Under the pieces are notes generated by a model. That model had not been told where the DNA came from and did no database searches. It saw nothing but the letters and a program-made list of their open reading frames with translations. This document shows, one piece after another, positions 28,815 through 37,300 of a stretch of 64,000 nt of DNA (position 1 is its first letter; each line of letters begins with the position of its first letter). Origin of the DNA: Marinobacter iranensis (lineage in GTDB: Bacteria > Pseudomonadota > Gammaproteobacteria > Pseudomonadales > Oleiphilaceae); the NCBI RefSeq assembly GCF_029207565.1, contig NZ_JANCMW010000004.1, positions 62,001 through 126,000 on the forward strand. The letters run 5' to 3'. The translations under genes were made by a program, and so were the position numbers.

Positions 28815-29246
28815 ATGGACATCAGACGTATCGACGACATCTTTTCAGTGTCTCCACAACTTTCAGTAGAAGACGTGCGTGAAGCCGCGAAGCTGGGTTT
28901 CAAAACCCTTGTTGCCAATCGCCCGGATGGCGAAGAGTACGGGCAACCGGCCATGGCCGATATTGAAGCGGAGGCCCGCGCCAATGGCATGGAGTGGGTC
29001 TACCTGCCGGTGGAGTCCGGCAATATCTTCGATAATGACGTCGACCGGTTTGATGAGATGATCCAGCAGGTGAGCAAGCCCGTACTTGCTTTTTGCCGCT
29101 CCGGAACCCGTTGCACCGTGCTCTGGGCACTGAGTTCGGCACGCACTGAACCGGCTCGGGACATCCTGACCAAGGCCCGGAACGCCGGCTACGATATTGG
29201 TGGCCTGGCGCCCCGGATGGCTCAACAGGCAGGCAAACAGTCCTGA
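28815..29246 (+). CDS. TIGR01244 / DUF442 sulfurtransferase-phosphatase-like protein
   Basis: 143 residues with the rhodanese/dual-specificity-phosphatase-like fold of DUF442. The catalytic loop is FCRSGTRC (C94), preceded by VANRPDGEE, both conserved in the family. It is also the N-terminal domain of Blh sulfur-detoxification enzymes. Together with the YeeE/DUF6691 pair it suggests uptake or handling of reduced sulfur. It has an AGAGGA box upstream. Confidence 0.85.
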   Translation: MDIRRIDDIFSVSPQLSVEDVREAAKLGFKTLVANRPDGEEYGQPAMADIEAEARANGMEWVYLPVESGNIFDNDVDRFDEMIQQVSKPVLAFCRSGTRCTVLWALSSARTEPARDILTKARNAGYDIGGLAPRMAQQAGKQS

Positions 29247-29288
29247 TCCCCCCCGACCGGACACTAACCATCACCAGGACCAAGCACC

Positions 29289-30398
29289 ATGCAGTACAAG
29301 GGTACCGCCGATTTTCGCCATGACCACCCGGAAAAAACCGGTGTACTGGTCACCAACCTGGGAACCCCGGACGCCCCCACAACCTCCGCCCTGCGTCGCT
29401 ATCTCGGGGAATTCCTCTGGGACCCGAGAGTGGTGGAAATGCCCCGCCCGATCTGGTGGCTGATCCTGCACGGCATCATTCTTCGACTGCGACCCAGCCG
29501 CTCCGCGAAGGCCTATGCCGGCGTGTGGCAACCGGAAGGCTCCCCCCTGCTGATCCACACCGCCAAACAGGCGGAAGGTATTCGCAAGGAACTGCAGGCG
29601 AAGTACGGCAACAATCTCGTCGTGGGATTCGCCATGCGCTACGGCAACCCGGGTATTTCCAAGGTTCTTGATGAAATGCAGGCGCAGGGCGTTCGCCAGT
29701 TGCTGGTACTGCCGCTGTACCCACAGTATTCAGCGTCTACCTCCGCCTCCACCTTTGATGCCATTGCCCATGACTTTACCCGGCGGCGCTGGCTCCCGGA
29801 CCTGCGGTTCATTTCTCACTATCCCGACTATCCGCCCTACATCGAAGCCATGGCAAACCACATCCAGGCGCACTGGGACCAGCACGGGCGCAATGAGAAG
29901 CTGATTCTTTCCTACCACGGGGTTCCCCTTAAGTACCTGAAACGGGGCGACCCCTACCATTGTGAGTGCCACAAGACCTCTCGCCTCCTGGCAAAACGGC
30001 TTGGCCTGGAGAAGGATCAATACCTGACCACCTTCCAGTCCCGCTTTGGCCGCGAGGAGTGGCTTCGGCCCTACACCGACGAAACCCTTAAATCCCTGCC
30101 CGGAAAGGGCGTAGAATCCATAGATGTGTTCTGCCCCGGCTTCTCCGCCGACTGCCTCGAAACCATTGAGGAAATCGACGAGGAAAACCGGGAATATTTC
30201 ATGGCAGCGGGCGGTGAAGGTTTCAGCTATATTTCGGCGCTCAATGCCACGCCAGCCCATATCAGCGCGCTGACCCAGTTGATTGAGGAAAACCTGCAGG
30301 GCTGGCGGGTACCAACCAACGAACCGGAAGAGCTGGCTGAGAGGGTCAGGCTCGCGGATGAACAGAGGCAGGCCCAGTATTCGGGCCGGGAGCTGTGA
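29289..30398 (+). CDS. hemH: Ferrochelatase
   Basis: 369 residues. The enzyme inserts Fe2+ into protoporphyrin IX in the last step of haem synthesis. Family signatures are GVLVTNLGTPDAP at the N-terminus, LPLYPQYSASTSAS, the active-site His in LSYHGVPLKYLKRGD, and DVFCPGFSADCLETIEEI (about 280-297). No extra C-terminal iron-sulfur extension is seen. It is followed 1 bp after its stop by pxpA, so transcription probably continues into the 5-oxoprolinase genes. Confidence 0.95.
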   Translation: MQYKGTADFRHDHPEKTGVLVTNLGTPDAPTTSALRRYLGEFLWDPRVVEMPRPIWWLILHGIILRLRPSRSAKAYAGVWQPEGSPLLIHTAKQAEGIRKELQAKYGNNLVVGFAMRYGNPGISKVLDEMQAQGVRQLLVLPLYPQYSASTSASTFDAIAHDFTRRRWLPDLRFISHYPDYPPYIEAMANHIQAHWDQHGRNEKLILSYHGVPLKYLKRGDPYHCECHKTSRLLAKRLGLEKDQYLTTFQSRFGREEWLRPYTDETLKSLPGKGVESIDVFCPGFSADCLETIEEIDEENREYFMAAGGEGFSYISALNATPAHISALTQLIEENLQGWRVPTNEPEELAERVRLADEQRQAQYSGREL

Positions 30399-30399
30399 G

Positions 30400-31140
30400 A
30401 TGAAACTGAACTGTGACCTGGGAGAAAGCTACGGCGCCTGGAAGATGGGCCAGGACGATCAGGTCATGCCATTGATTGATATGGCAAACGTGGCCTGCGG
30501 TTTCCACGCCGGTGACCCCTCGGTTATTCAGAAAACCGTAGCCCTGGCGGCAAAACACGGCGTTGATATTGGTGCTCACCCCTCCTATCACGACCTGGCC
30601 GGTTTCGGGCGCCGATCGATCAGCCACAGCCCCGAGGAAATCCACGCGCTTATCCTTTACCAGCTTGGCGCACTGGAAGGCCTGTGCCGGGCGGAGGGGC
30701 TGAGACTCTCCTACGTGAAACCCCACGGCGCCCTGAACAATGACATGATGCGGGACATGAGCACCCTGGAGGCGGTCATGGCGGCCGTTAAAAGCTACCG
30801 GAACGATCTTCCTCTGATGCTTCCGGTTACGGTGAAGCATGAGCAACACCGCAAGCTGGCGGACTATGTCGGCCTTCCGATACTGCTGGAAGCCTTTGCT
30901 GACCGCGCGTACGACGACGAAGGACAACTGGTGTCACGACGGCTGCCCGGTGCGGTGCACCAGTCTCCGGACAAGATTGTGGAGCAGGCCCTGTCGTTTG
31001 CCACCAGGGGCGGGGTCAACAGTTCCTCCGGCAACTGGCTGACATTGCCAGCCGACAGCCTGTGCGTACATGGCGACAACGAGGCGGCACTGAGCGCCAT
31101 TCGAGCCATCCGGCAAGCCCTGCAATCCAGCCAGTCATGA
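30400..31140 (+). CDS. pxpA: 5-oxoprolinase subunit A (LamB/YcsF family)
   Basis: 246 residues. The N-terminus MKLNCDLGESYGAWKMG and ANVACGFHAGDPSV, plus YVKPHGALNNDM, are LamB/YcsF signatures. With PxpB and PxpC it hydrolyses 5-oxoproline to glutamate with ATP. I chose the ATG at 30400, right after the hemH stop; an upstream in-frame extension overlaps hemH and is not supported. Its stop overlaps the pxpB start (ATGA). Confidence 0.94.
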   Translation: MKLNCDLGESYGAWKMGQDDQVMPLIDMANVACGFHAGDPSVIQKTVALAAKHGVDIGAHPSYHDLAGFGRRSISHSPEEIHALILYQLGALEGLCRAEGLRLSYVKPHGALNNDMMRDMSTLEAVMAAVKSYRNDLPLMLPVTVKHEQHRKLADYVGLPILLEAFADRAYDDEGQLVSRRLPGAVHQSPDKIVEQALSFATRGGVNSSSGNWLTLPADSLCVHGDNEAALSAIRAIRQALQSSQS

Positions 31141-31820
31141 TCTCGGCGGTTTCCGAAGACAGCTTCCTTATAACCCTGTCCGATACTGTCAGTGAAGACC
31201 TCCCCGCTCGCCTCGGCAGCCTGTGCGACTGCATAGAGGGCCAGAACTGGCCCTGGCTGACAGACCTTGTGCCTTCCTACACAACCCTGCTGGTAGTCTA
31301 CGATCCGCTCCAGGTGGATTTTCGCCAGGTAGAGGCAGCCCTTAAGACCGTCGTGTCAAAAGCGCCTACCGCCGGCAACGAGACGACTGACAGTCACAGG
31401 CGGGAAGTTATCCGAATTCCTGTGTACTACAGCCCGGAATCCGGGCCAGACCTGGAATCCCTCGCGGCTGCCTGCGAGCTATCGGTTGACGAAGTAATCA
31501 GGCGGCATACCGCGGAAACCTATCAGGTTTACGCCATCGGCTTTGCCCCGGGATTTGGCTTTATGGGCCAGGTTGACCCGTCAATCGCCCATCCCCGCAA
31601 GGAAACCCCGAGAAGCCATGTACCGGCAGGCAGCGTTGGTATTGCCAACCGGCAAACGGCGGTCTATCCGGTGGCGTCACCCGGGGGATGGCAACTGATT
31701 GGCCTCAGCCCTCTACGGCTGTTTGATTCCGAGAAGCTGTCACTGTTGCGGGCCGGCGACCGGGTCCGGTTCCTTGCCATCACACGGGATGAGTACCTGG
31801 AACAAGGAGGCGCACTGTGA
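31137..31820 (+). CDS. pxpB: 5-oxoprolinase subunit B (KipI family)
   Basis: 227 residues of the KipI/allophanate hydrolase subunit 1 fold: VPSYTTLLVVYDPL, then YAIGFAPGFGFMGQVD and HVPAGSVGIANRQTAVYPV. The ATG overlaps the pxpA stop and the 3' end overlaps pxpC, so the three subunits are translated together. Confidence 0.94.
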   Translation: MISAVSEDSFLITLSDTVSEDLPARLGSLCDCIEGQNWPWLTDLVPSYTTLLVVYDPLQVDFRQVEAALKTVVSKAPTAGNETTDSHRREVIRIPVYYSPESGPDLESLAAACELSVDEVIRRHTAETYQVYAIGFAPGFGFMGQVDPSIAHPRKETPRSHVPAGSVGIANRQTAVYPVASPGGWQLIGLSPLRLFDSEKLSLLRAGDRVRFLAITRDEYLEQGGAL

Positions 31821-32791
31821 CTTCCGCCATCCCGGGGCTACGCGTTCTGTCTCCCGGCCCAAAGACCACAATCCAGGACACCGGCCGCACAGGCTATCGT
31901 CGTCACGGGCTTGCTGCCGGCGGCGCAGTGGACCTGCACGCCTACGCCTGGGCTAACAAGCTTCTCGACAACCCTTTCAATGCCGCCTGTGCGGAAATAG
32001 TCATGGGCGGGTTCCGGGCCGTGGCTGAAGGTGACGTGACTATCGCCATCGCTGGCGCCAATTCCCCGGTTTCCATCAACGGGCGCCCGGTGGGCTCGTG
32101 GCAAAGTCATCAATTAAAGTCAGGCGATGAGCTGGATATCGGTTACACCCGTTCGGGCCGCTTTCTTTACCTGGCCATGGCGGGCGGGATTGACTCTGCC
32201 ATTCGCTTCGGGAGCCGCAGTATTGTTGTTCGGGAAAAGCTGGATGGTTCGGAGCCATTGCGGGAAGGCGAGATTTTAAGGCGTCTTGCACCCTCACCCG
32301 AACAGTCGTCTGATATTCGCCAGGTTCCGGAGCGGTTTCGCGGGCAGTACGACGACACGCTGACGCTCAGGCTGATCCCCGGTTACCAGATAGACTCATT
32401 CAGCCAGGACCAGTTGCTTCGCCTCACCACGTCGTCCTACACCATCTCCGAGCAGTCGGACCGCATGGGGTTCCGGCTGGATGGCACTCCCATGGCCGAC
32501 GTACCCCCGGGGATTGTTTCAGAAGGTATTGCTATCGGTGCTGTCCAGGTACCAGGCGATGGGCTGCCGATTGCGCTGCTGAACGATTGCCAGACCATCG
32601 GCGGCTACCCCAAGCCCGGAGTGATCGCAGCGTTGGACTGCGGCAGACTGGCCCAGCGCCTGCCCGGGCAAACTGTCCGATTCCGCTTTGCTGATATTGC
32701 GGACATACAGAATGAGCGGCGCCTGTTTCACCTGCATTTCGTCCGCACAAACTGGGACGAATCGGGGAACGCACTGCACTGGACATTATAA
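31817..32791 (+). CDS. pxpC: 5-oxoprolinase subunit C (KipA family)
   Basis: 324 residues of the allophanate hydrolase subunit 2/biotin-dependent carboxylase-like fold: GPKTTIQDTGRTGYRRHG near the N-terminus, QSDRMGFRLDG and the C-terminal GYPKPGVIAALDCGRLAQ. The GTG start overlaps the pxpB stop (GTGA). It is the last host gene before the prophage; its end is 75 bp from the tRNA-Ser fragment, and no terminator is seen. Confidence 0.94.
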   Translation: MTSAIPGLRVLSPGPKTTIQDTGRTGYRRHGLAAGGAVDLHAYAWANKLLDNPFNAACAEIVMGGFRAVAEGDVTIAIAGANSPVSINGRPVGSWQSHQLKSGDELDIGYTRSGRFLYLAMAGGIDSAIRFGSRSIVVREKLDGSEPLREGEILRRLAPSPEQSSDIRQVPERFRGQYDDTLTLRLIPGYQIDSFSQDQLLRLTTSSYTISEQSDRMGFRLDGTPMADVPPGIVSEGIAIGAVQVPGDGLPIALLNDCQTIGGYPKPGVIAALDCGRLAQRLPGQTVRFRFADIADIQNERRLFHLHFVRTNWDESGNALHWTL

Positions 32792-32866
32792 AGGTTGGCG
32801 AAAAGCCGGTATGGGGAGTACTGTTCGAAGTAATGCTGATAAGGGTCTTGCTGAAAGGGAAGAAAG

Positions 32867-32930
32867 TGGCGGTGGGCCAGGGATTCGAACCCCGGGAAGG
32901 CTACTAACCTTCGGCGGTTTTCAAGACCGC
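32867..32930 (-). other. attL: 3' half of a tRNA-Ser(UGA) gene
   Basis: Read on the minus strand: anticodon arm GCGGT-CTTGAAA-ACCGC (anticodon TGA), a long variable arm, a T arm with TTCGAAT, the acceptor 3' strand GCCCACC, discriminator G and encoded CCA. The sequence to the right cannot form the D arm or the matching GGTGGGC acceptor strand, so the gene is cut exactly at the 5' side of the anticodon stem. This is what phage integration in a tRNA gene leaves at one junction. The intact tRNA should be rebuilt at the other end. Confidence 0.85.
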
Positions 32931-33001
32931 ACAACGAAGTGCATAAAATTGGCGGGATTTTAAACACTTACAGAACAACGTGTATATTATTTTTAGCCTT
33001 C

Positions 33002-33049
33002 TATGCGCCTGTAATGCATTGATTTCATAGAGGTGCGCATAGTTATAAT
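33002..33049 (+). promoter_or_regulatory. Candidate promoter with inverted repeat at the prophage left end
   Basis: A perfect TATAAT (33044-33049) has TTGATT (33019-33024) upstream with a long 19-bp spacer. The inverted repeat TATGCGC (33002-33008) / GCGCATA (33035-33041) flanks the -35, so a dimeric regulator could control it. It would drive the plus-strand cargo genes beginning at 33105. Confidence 0.4.
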
Positions 33050-33070
33050 ATACAGATAACGCGGCACGGT

Positions 33071-33090
33071 TTGCCCCAAAATTGCCCCAA
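33071..33090. repeat. Tandem TTGCCCCAA repeats near the attachment site
   Basis: Two perfect 9-bp copies of TTGCCCCAA (33071-33079 and 33082-33090) with an 11-bp period, about one helical turn, 140 bp from the tRNA junction. Short direct repeats with this spacing near att sites are typical integrase arm-type sites; the assignment is inference. Confidence 0.4.
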
Positions 33091-33104
33091 GAGGACAAAG
33101 GCAA

Positions 33105-33356
33105 ATGATAGTCACCACCGACATGCTCCGCGAACTTGAGAAAGCCGTTGCCCCAGACGCCCAGGCGGAGATCCGGATTTACGCCGCCGGGTGCGATATC
33201 CGCGTTCGCTGGAACGGTGGGCTGAGAGAGGCGAACCAGAATCTGGGTGCGGAGAATATGGCGCAGGTGGCTGACTACAGGGAGGATCAAACACGGAGGG
33301 CTTGGGATAGGTTGATTGTGAAGTTTCAGGGGTTGAGGGATATGAAGCCGAGGTGA
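33105..33356 (+). CDS. Small hypothetical protein (prophage left end)
   Basis: 83 residues, soluble, no signal peptide or membrane segment. It has AAAGGCAA a few bases upstream of the ATG, a weak ribosome site. It lies between the attachment-site repeats and the lipoprotein gene on the strand opposite the late block. No family is recognised. Confidence 0.5.
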   Translation: MIVTTDMLRELEKAVAPDAQAEIRIYAAGCDIRVRWNGGLREANQNLGAENMAQVADYREDQTRRAWDRLIVKFQGLRDMKPR

Positions 33357-33436
33357 TCCGCTCTCCCCTTTTAAGGGGATGCGCCTGTAGTGGGTGGGTG
33401 GTATGCTCAAGCCCATCTCACGACGGAAGGTGCCTC

Positions 33437-34042
33437 ATGATACGGATAACGCTCTCCCTGCTCTGTGCGCTTCTGGTGGTTGGCTGTGCGTCCACCAACA
33501 TAACTGGGTATTCTGACCCTGCCTACGCATCTACAAGCTATACCAGCGCCGTTGTCGTGGCCGAGAATGCGGGGCTTGAGAGGGCGTCGCAACTCGAAGG
33601 TGGCATTTGCGAAGAGTTTTCGGCGGCTGGCATTTCGTGCAGGCCTTTCCATAGTATCTTTTCCCCTACAAGAACGCACGGCCCTGACAGTGTTTTCGCT
33701 GAGCTTGAGCGGCAAGGCGTCGGGGCTCTGATCGTTCTGCTGTCCGGCGGAAACTATTCGTCCAGTCAGAATATCGGATACCAGAGCTACGGATCGGCCA
33801 GCGTCACCGGCAACCAGGTGCAGGGGCAATCAAGCTCCGTGGCTCTCACAGCCTTTTCTCGCCAAAGCCACATGAGAATTGTGGTGGTGGATACGGGAAC
33901 CCGGGAAACAGCGTGGCTTGGGGATGCAAAAACGGAGGGGCAAGGCGCGGTGAACGTGACCGATAGTGCATTCCTGTCCAGCCTTACAAAGAAGGTGGTG
34001 CAGGAGTTATCGGCATCGCCTCACTTTTCGGCAGAAAAGTAG
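33437..34042 (+). CDS. Prophage-borne lipoprotein, possible lysogenic conversion gene
   Basis: 201 residues. Signal peptide II with lipobox VVGC (Cys at residue 17: LLCALLVVGCASTN). The mature part shows alternating strands and helices, and near the C-terminus VVVDTGTRETAWLGDAKTEG and SSLTKKVVQELSAS recall small outer-membrane lipoproteins of the DUF4136/CsgG-like style. I chose the ATG at 33437 because GGAAGG precedes it by 6 bp. It is on the strand opposite the late genes and next to the att site, as morons often are. Confidence 0.7.
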   Translation: MIRITLSLLCALLVVGCASTNITGYSDPAYASTSYTSAVVVAENAGLERASQLEGGICEEFSAAGISCRPFHSIFSPTRTHGPDSVFAELERQGVGALIVLLSGGNYSSSQNIGYQSYGSASVTGNQVQGQSSSVALTAFSRQSHMRIVVVDTGTRETAWLGDAKTEGQGAVNVTDSAFLSSLTKKVVQELSASPHFSAEK

Positions 34043-34044
34043 CC

Positions 34045-34341
34045 GTGTGTGATTTCTGGGCAGGAATTATTCTTGCGGTAATTATCGTGGCCGCATCTGT
34101 CGCCTGGAAGCGCGTTAAGGCCGCCGACGAGTTCTCTCAAATGTCCTGGATGGACTGGTGCGGGCGCTTTGCGCTTCAGGGAGTGGGCGTCATTTTTTTG
34201 GGCGGAATCTTTGATTGGATGCCGCTTATGGCTGCAGGCGTCTTTATGGTCTGCTCGCTTTACTTGATCGCCATCCTTGGCCTTCTCGGTCGCTTCGATG
34301 AAATGATTTCAGAGATCGTCAGAGCAATACGTCGGCGCTAA
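34045..34341 (+). CDS. Small membrane protein (prophage cargo)
   Basis: 98 residues from a GTG two bases after the lipoprotein stop. Hydrophobic helices lie at about 5-20, 45-60 and 62-82; the C-terminus is basic (RAIRRR). It may be co-transcribed with the lipoprotein. A holin role is conceivable from size and helices but has no motif support. Its stop overlaps the stop of the giant polyvalent gene on the other strand by 3 bp (34338-34341 region). Confidence 0.55.
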   Translation: MCDFWAGIILAVIIVAASVAWKRVKAADEFSQMSWMDWCGRFALQGVGVIFLGGIFDWMPLMAAGVFMVCSLYLIAILGLLGRFDEMISEIVRAIRRR

Positions 34342-37300
34342 TCCGCCTCGTTATACCGCTTGTTGAACTGATCAATCGCCCGCTTCATCTGCTTCTCGAT
34401 CCGCTGCAACTTCTCGTCTTCCTCGGCCGCCGACAAGTCCATTACCTCGATGCGGTCACGCTGCTTGCGCAACATCTTCAGCCGGTCCTCGGTGGACTTC
34501 ATGACACCCTGCAGACGCAACTTCTCACGGTAGTCCTTGCTGAACTCGATCCGTTCGCGCCCTTTGAGGTTTTTCCGCTCGGATGTGAGCTGATTGATCT
34601 CGTTGCGGCGGTCGTAAAAGATTGACTGATCTTCGTAGGGCAGCACCTTGCCGTGAATCTTCCGCCAGAACGGAACCTCCCGGTCTTCGCGCTCCACGCC
34701 GGTCAGCACCTTTGTCACGTAGTTCGGCGTGCGACTGGTGAAGAAGTCATACGCACCACCGCCGTAATAACCTACCAGGAACTGCATCACGTCCGGGCTC
34801 AGGTCTACCGCACCGCTGCGGAACTCGCTGCCGCCGGTTGCCTCATTCAAGCCCGCAGCCAACTCCTTGAAAGCCTCCGGTGTACTGCGGAAGTACAGCG
34901 CACTGTCTGGCTTCTGAGTGCCAAACGGGAAGTTTTCCTTAAAGATCGGGCCGCCCATGAAGTTCTCGTTCAGGGAGATGCTGGCCACCGGGCGCAGGAT
35001 GGTTGGCCAGATATTTTTTGCGACTACGCCATAGATTTCTTCAGACTGCTCAAAGCCAATGGGTGAGAAGCTGCCCAGGGCAGCCATTACAACATTGCTT
35101 GCGGCGTCGCCTGCAGATTGGCTCTCGCTGAGAGCAAGGTGTTCCATCTGCGTGCCGATAACCGGAAAGATGTTGTACCCGTAAGGCAGTGGAATCGTCC
35201 AATATTCCCCGGGCTCGCCACCCACCAGCGACTTCATGATGACGATGTTCCGCTCTTTCACATAGTCGGGCACCTTGTCCCACCAGTTCACCTCGTCGTC
35301 ATCCTCGCCGGCCACCAGGCGGTTCAGCATGGACAGCGCGAAACCACCAACGGCCATGCCGACAGCGATCTTCTGCGCCGTGTGCATGCGGCGCCAGGCC
35401 GGGTCACCTTTCACACCATTCAGCCGCCCCAGGGTGCGGACAAAGTTGGCGGTACCCTGCACGGAGGCATTGGCGAACATGTACAGGGCGTTCATCATGG
35501 TGCCGAGCTCGCCCTTGCGGTTGAAGTTCACCGTCATGTTCTTGGCCAGTGACGCGGCCTGTGAGCGGGGTATTCCCGCCTCGATCGCGTTGACGTAGGC
35601 AGACAGCCGCACGCCGTTCTCGATGGCGCTGTTGGTGTTCTCTACCCAGTCCGTGGTGATCTTGAAGGCCCTGCGTAGCGTATTCGTTGCGCCACCACCC
35701 GCCACGGCAATCATCTTCTCCAGATCCTTCATCTGGCCGTCGATGTCCTTCATATCGAACCAGCCGGTTTTCGCGCCATCGGCCCGGAACTGATCGAAGT
35801 GCGCCTGCCATTGGCCAAGCTTGCCGCCCTTCTTCTTGCCTTTCAGGCTGGCATTGATAGCCCGAATGGAGGTGCCGACATTCTTGAGCGTCTTCGCAGC
35901 GATTTTCTTGCCGCGAACCTTGCCGTCATCACTGGTCTGCTCCGAGGTAAGGTTTAGGATTGCGGTCTGGATATCCCGGGAGAAGTTGGAGATGACGAAC
36001 TCCGGGTTATAGCTGGTGTTCAGCGAGGACATGACCCGGGTAACGGCGGCCAGTGAGCGGATCAGCAGGTTGCTGTTGTCCGGCCCGATGTTGCGCATGG
36101 CGTTCATTAGCCGCTGATCCTCGATGCGGATGTAGTGCGTTTTGCCATCCACTTTGGTAGTGAAATAGCGGTCGCTCATCATCGCCATCGGGATAGTCTG
36201 CTCGCGGACCTCCACCTTCATCTTGCCGGTAGCGGGATCCTTCACCCGAACAGCCTTACGCTCTACCTCCGGGTTCTCGTCGGTGTAGATGCGCCAGTAG
36301 TTGTCATTCGGGTACGCCTGCACCAGGTTCATGAACGACTGACCAACCTCGTTCTTGCGGCGGCGCAGTACGGCTTCGGACAGGTCGCTGATGGTGTTCG
36401 CCAGTGGAGAGGCGGCCTTGCTCTTACGGCCGGCCGCCATCTGGGATTCCTTGCCAGAGATCGCGAAGCCTTTACCAATGCGCGGTGTGTCGGACTGCTG
36501 CTCGTCAGTGGCCCAGCCCTTCAGGGGCACGTAGTGCTTGTACGAGGACTCCCAGGCACCTACGGTATCCTCGTCCAGCAGTCCGGCACTTTTCAGAATC
36601 TTCCGGCGCATGGCCAGCATATCGTGGACGCGCTTGGCCAGAGCCTGATACTGCGGCAACTTGCCCTCTTTCTCGACCTTGGCAATGATGGCGGATGCCT
36701 CGGCGTCGGTCATGCCGGACCCACCTTCCGGAATCTCCGGGTTGCGCTCGGCAATGACGGCGTTACGCTCGGGCGCGTGCAGGGCGTACAGGAACTCGTC
36801 CAGTTGCTTCAGGGATACGTCGTTCTCCGACATCTCCTTGGCCAGCGGCTCTACCATGTTCTCCTGGATCAGCCGGACATCGTTCTCCACCTTGCCATGG
36901 AACAGCTCTTCGGCGCGGTACGCATTGGCAGGATCGGGGATTTCACCAAACTGCTCTTGAATGTTCTTCTGAACACCCTTGAGCACCGTGTGTTTGTCGG
37001 CGATCTTGGAGACGAGGTAGCGGGTCAGGGTATCGCTGGGCGGGCCGAACGGCTGGGGGTCAAGGTCTGGAATGCCGGCACGACTGAAGCGGAAGCCGGG
37101 AGGGATTACGCCTTCGTCGCTCTCGCCTGTGTCATTTTGCTGATCATTGACCGGGATCTTTGCTGCAGCGATGCGATCTCGGATGGCGTCAAGTGATACG
37201 GCTTTTCGGAAATGCCCTGCTTCGCCCTGGGTGAGCGAGTCGATGCCATAGCCGAATTCTTCTTGGAGGTAGTCATTCAGTGGTTCTCCATGCTTATTCC

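Noticed and set aside
32867..32930. A functional tRNA-Ser gene.
   Set aside because: The 5' half (acceptor strand and D arm) is absent from the adjoining sequence, so it cannot fold into a full tRNA.
33365..33378. Hairpin CCCCTT-TT-AAGGGG after the 83-residue gene as a terminator.
   Set aside because: The loop is too short for the full stem and there is no T tract; a 4-bp stem alone is not convincing.
35979..35990. A fifth F-S-R sequence (residues 2141-2144, FSRD) in the giant protein.
   Set aside because: It lacks the following Gly and lies inside the LPD38-like region rather than at a junction, so it was not counted with the other four.
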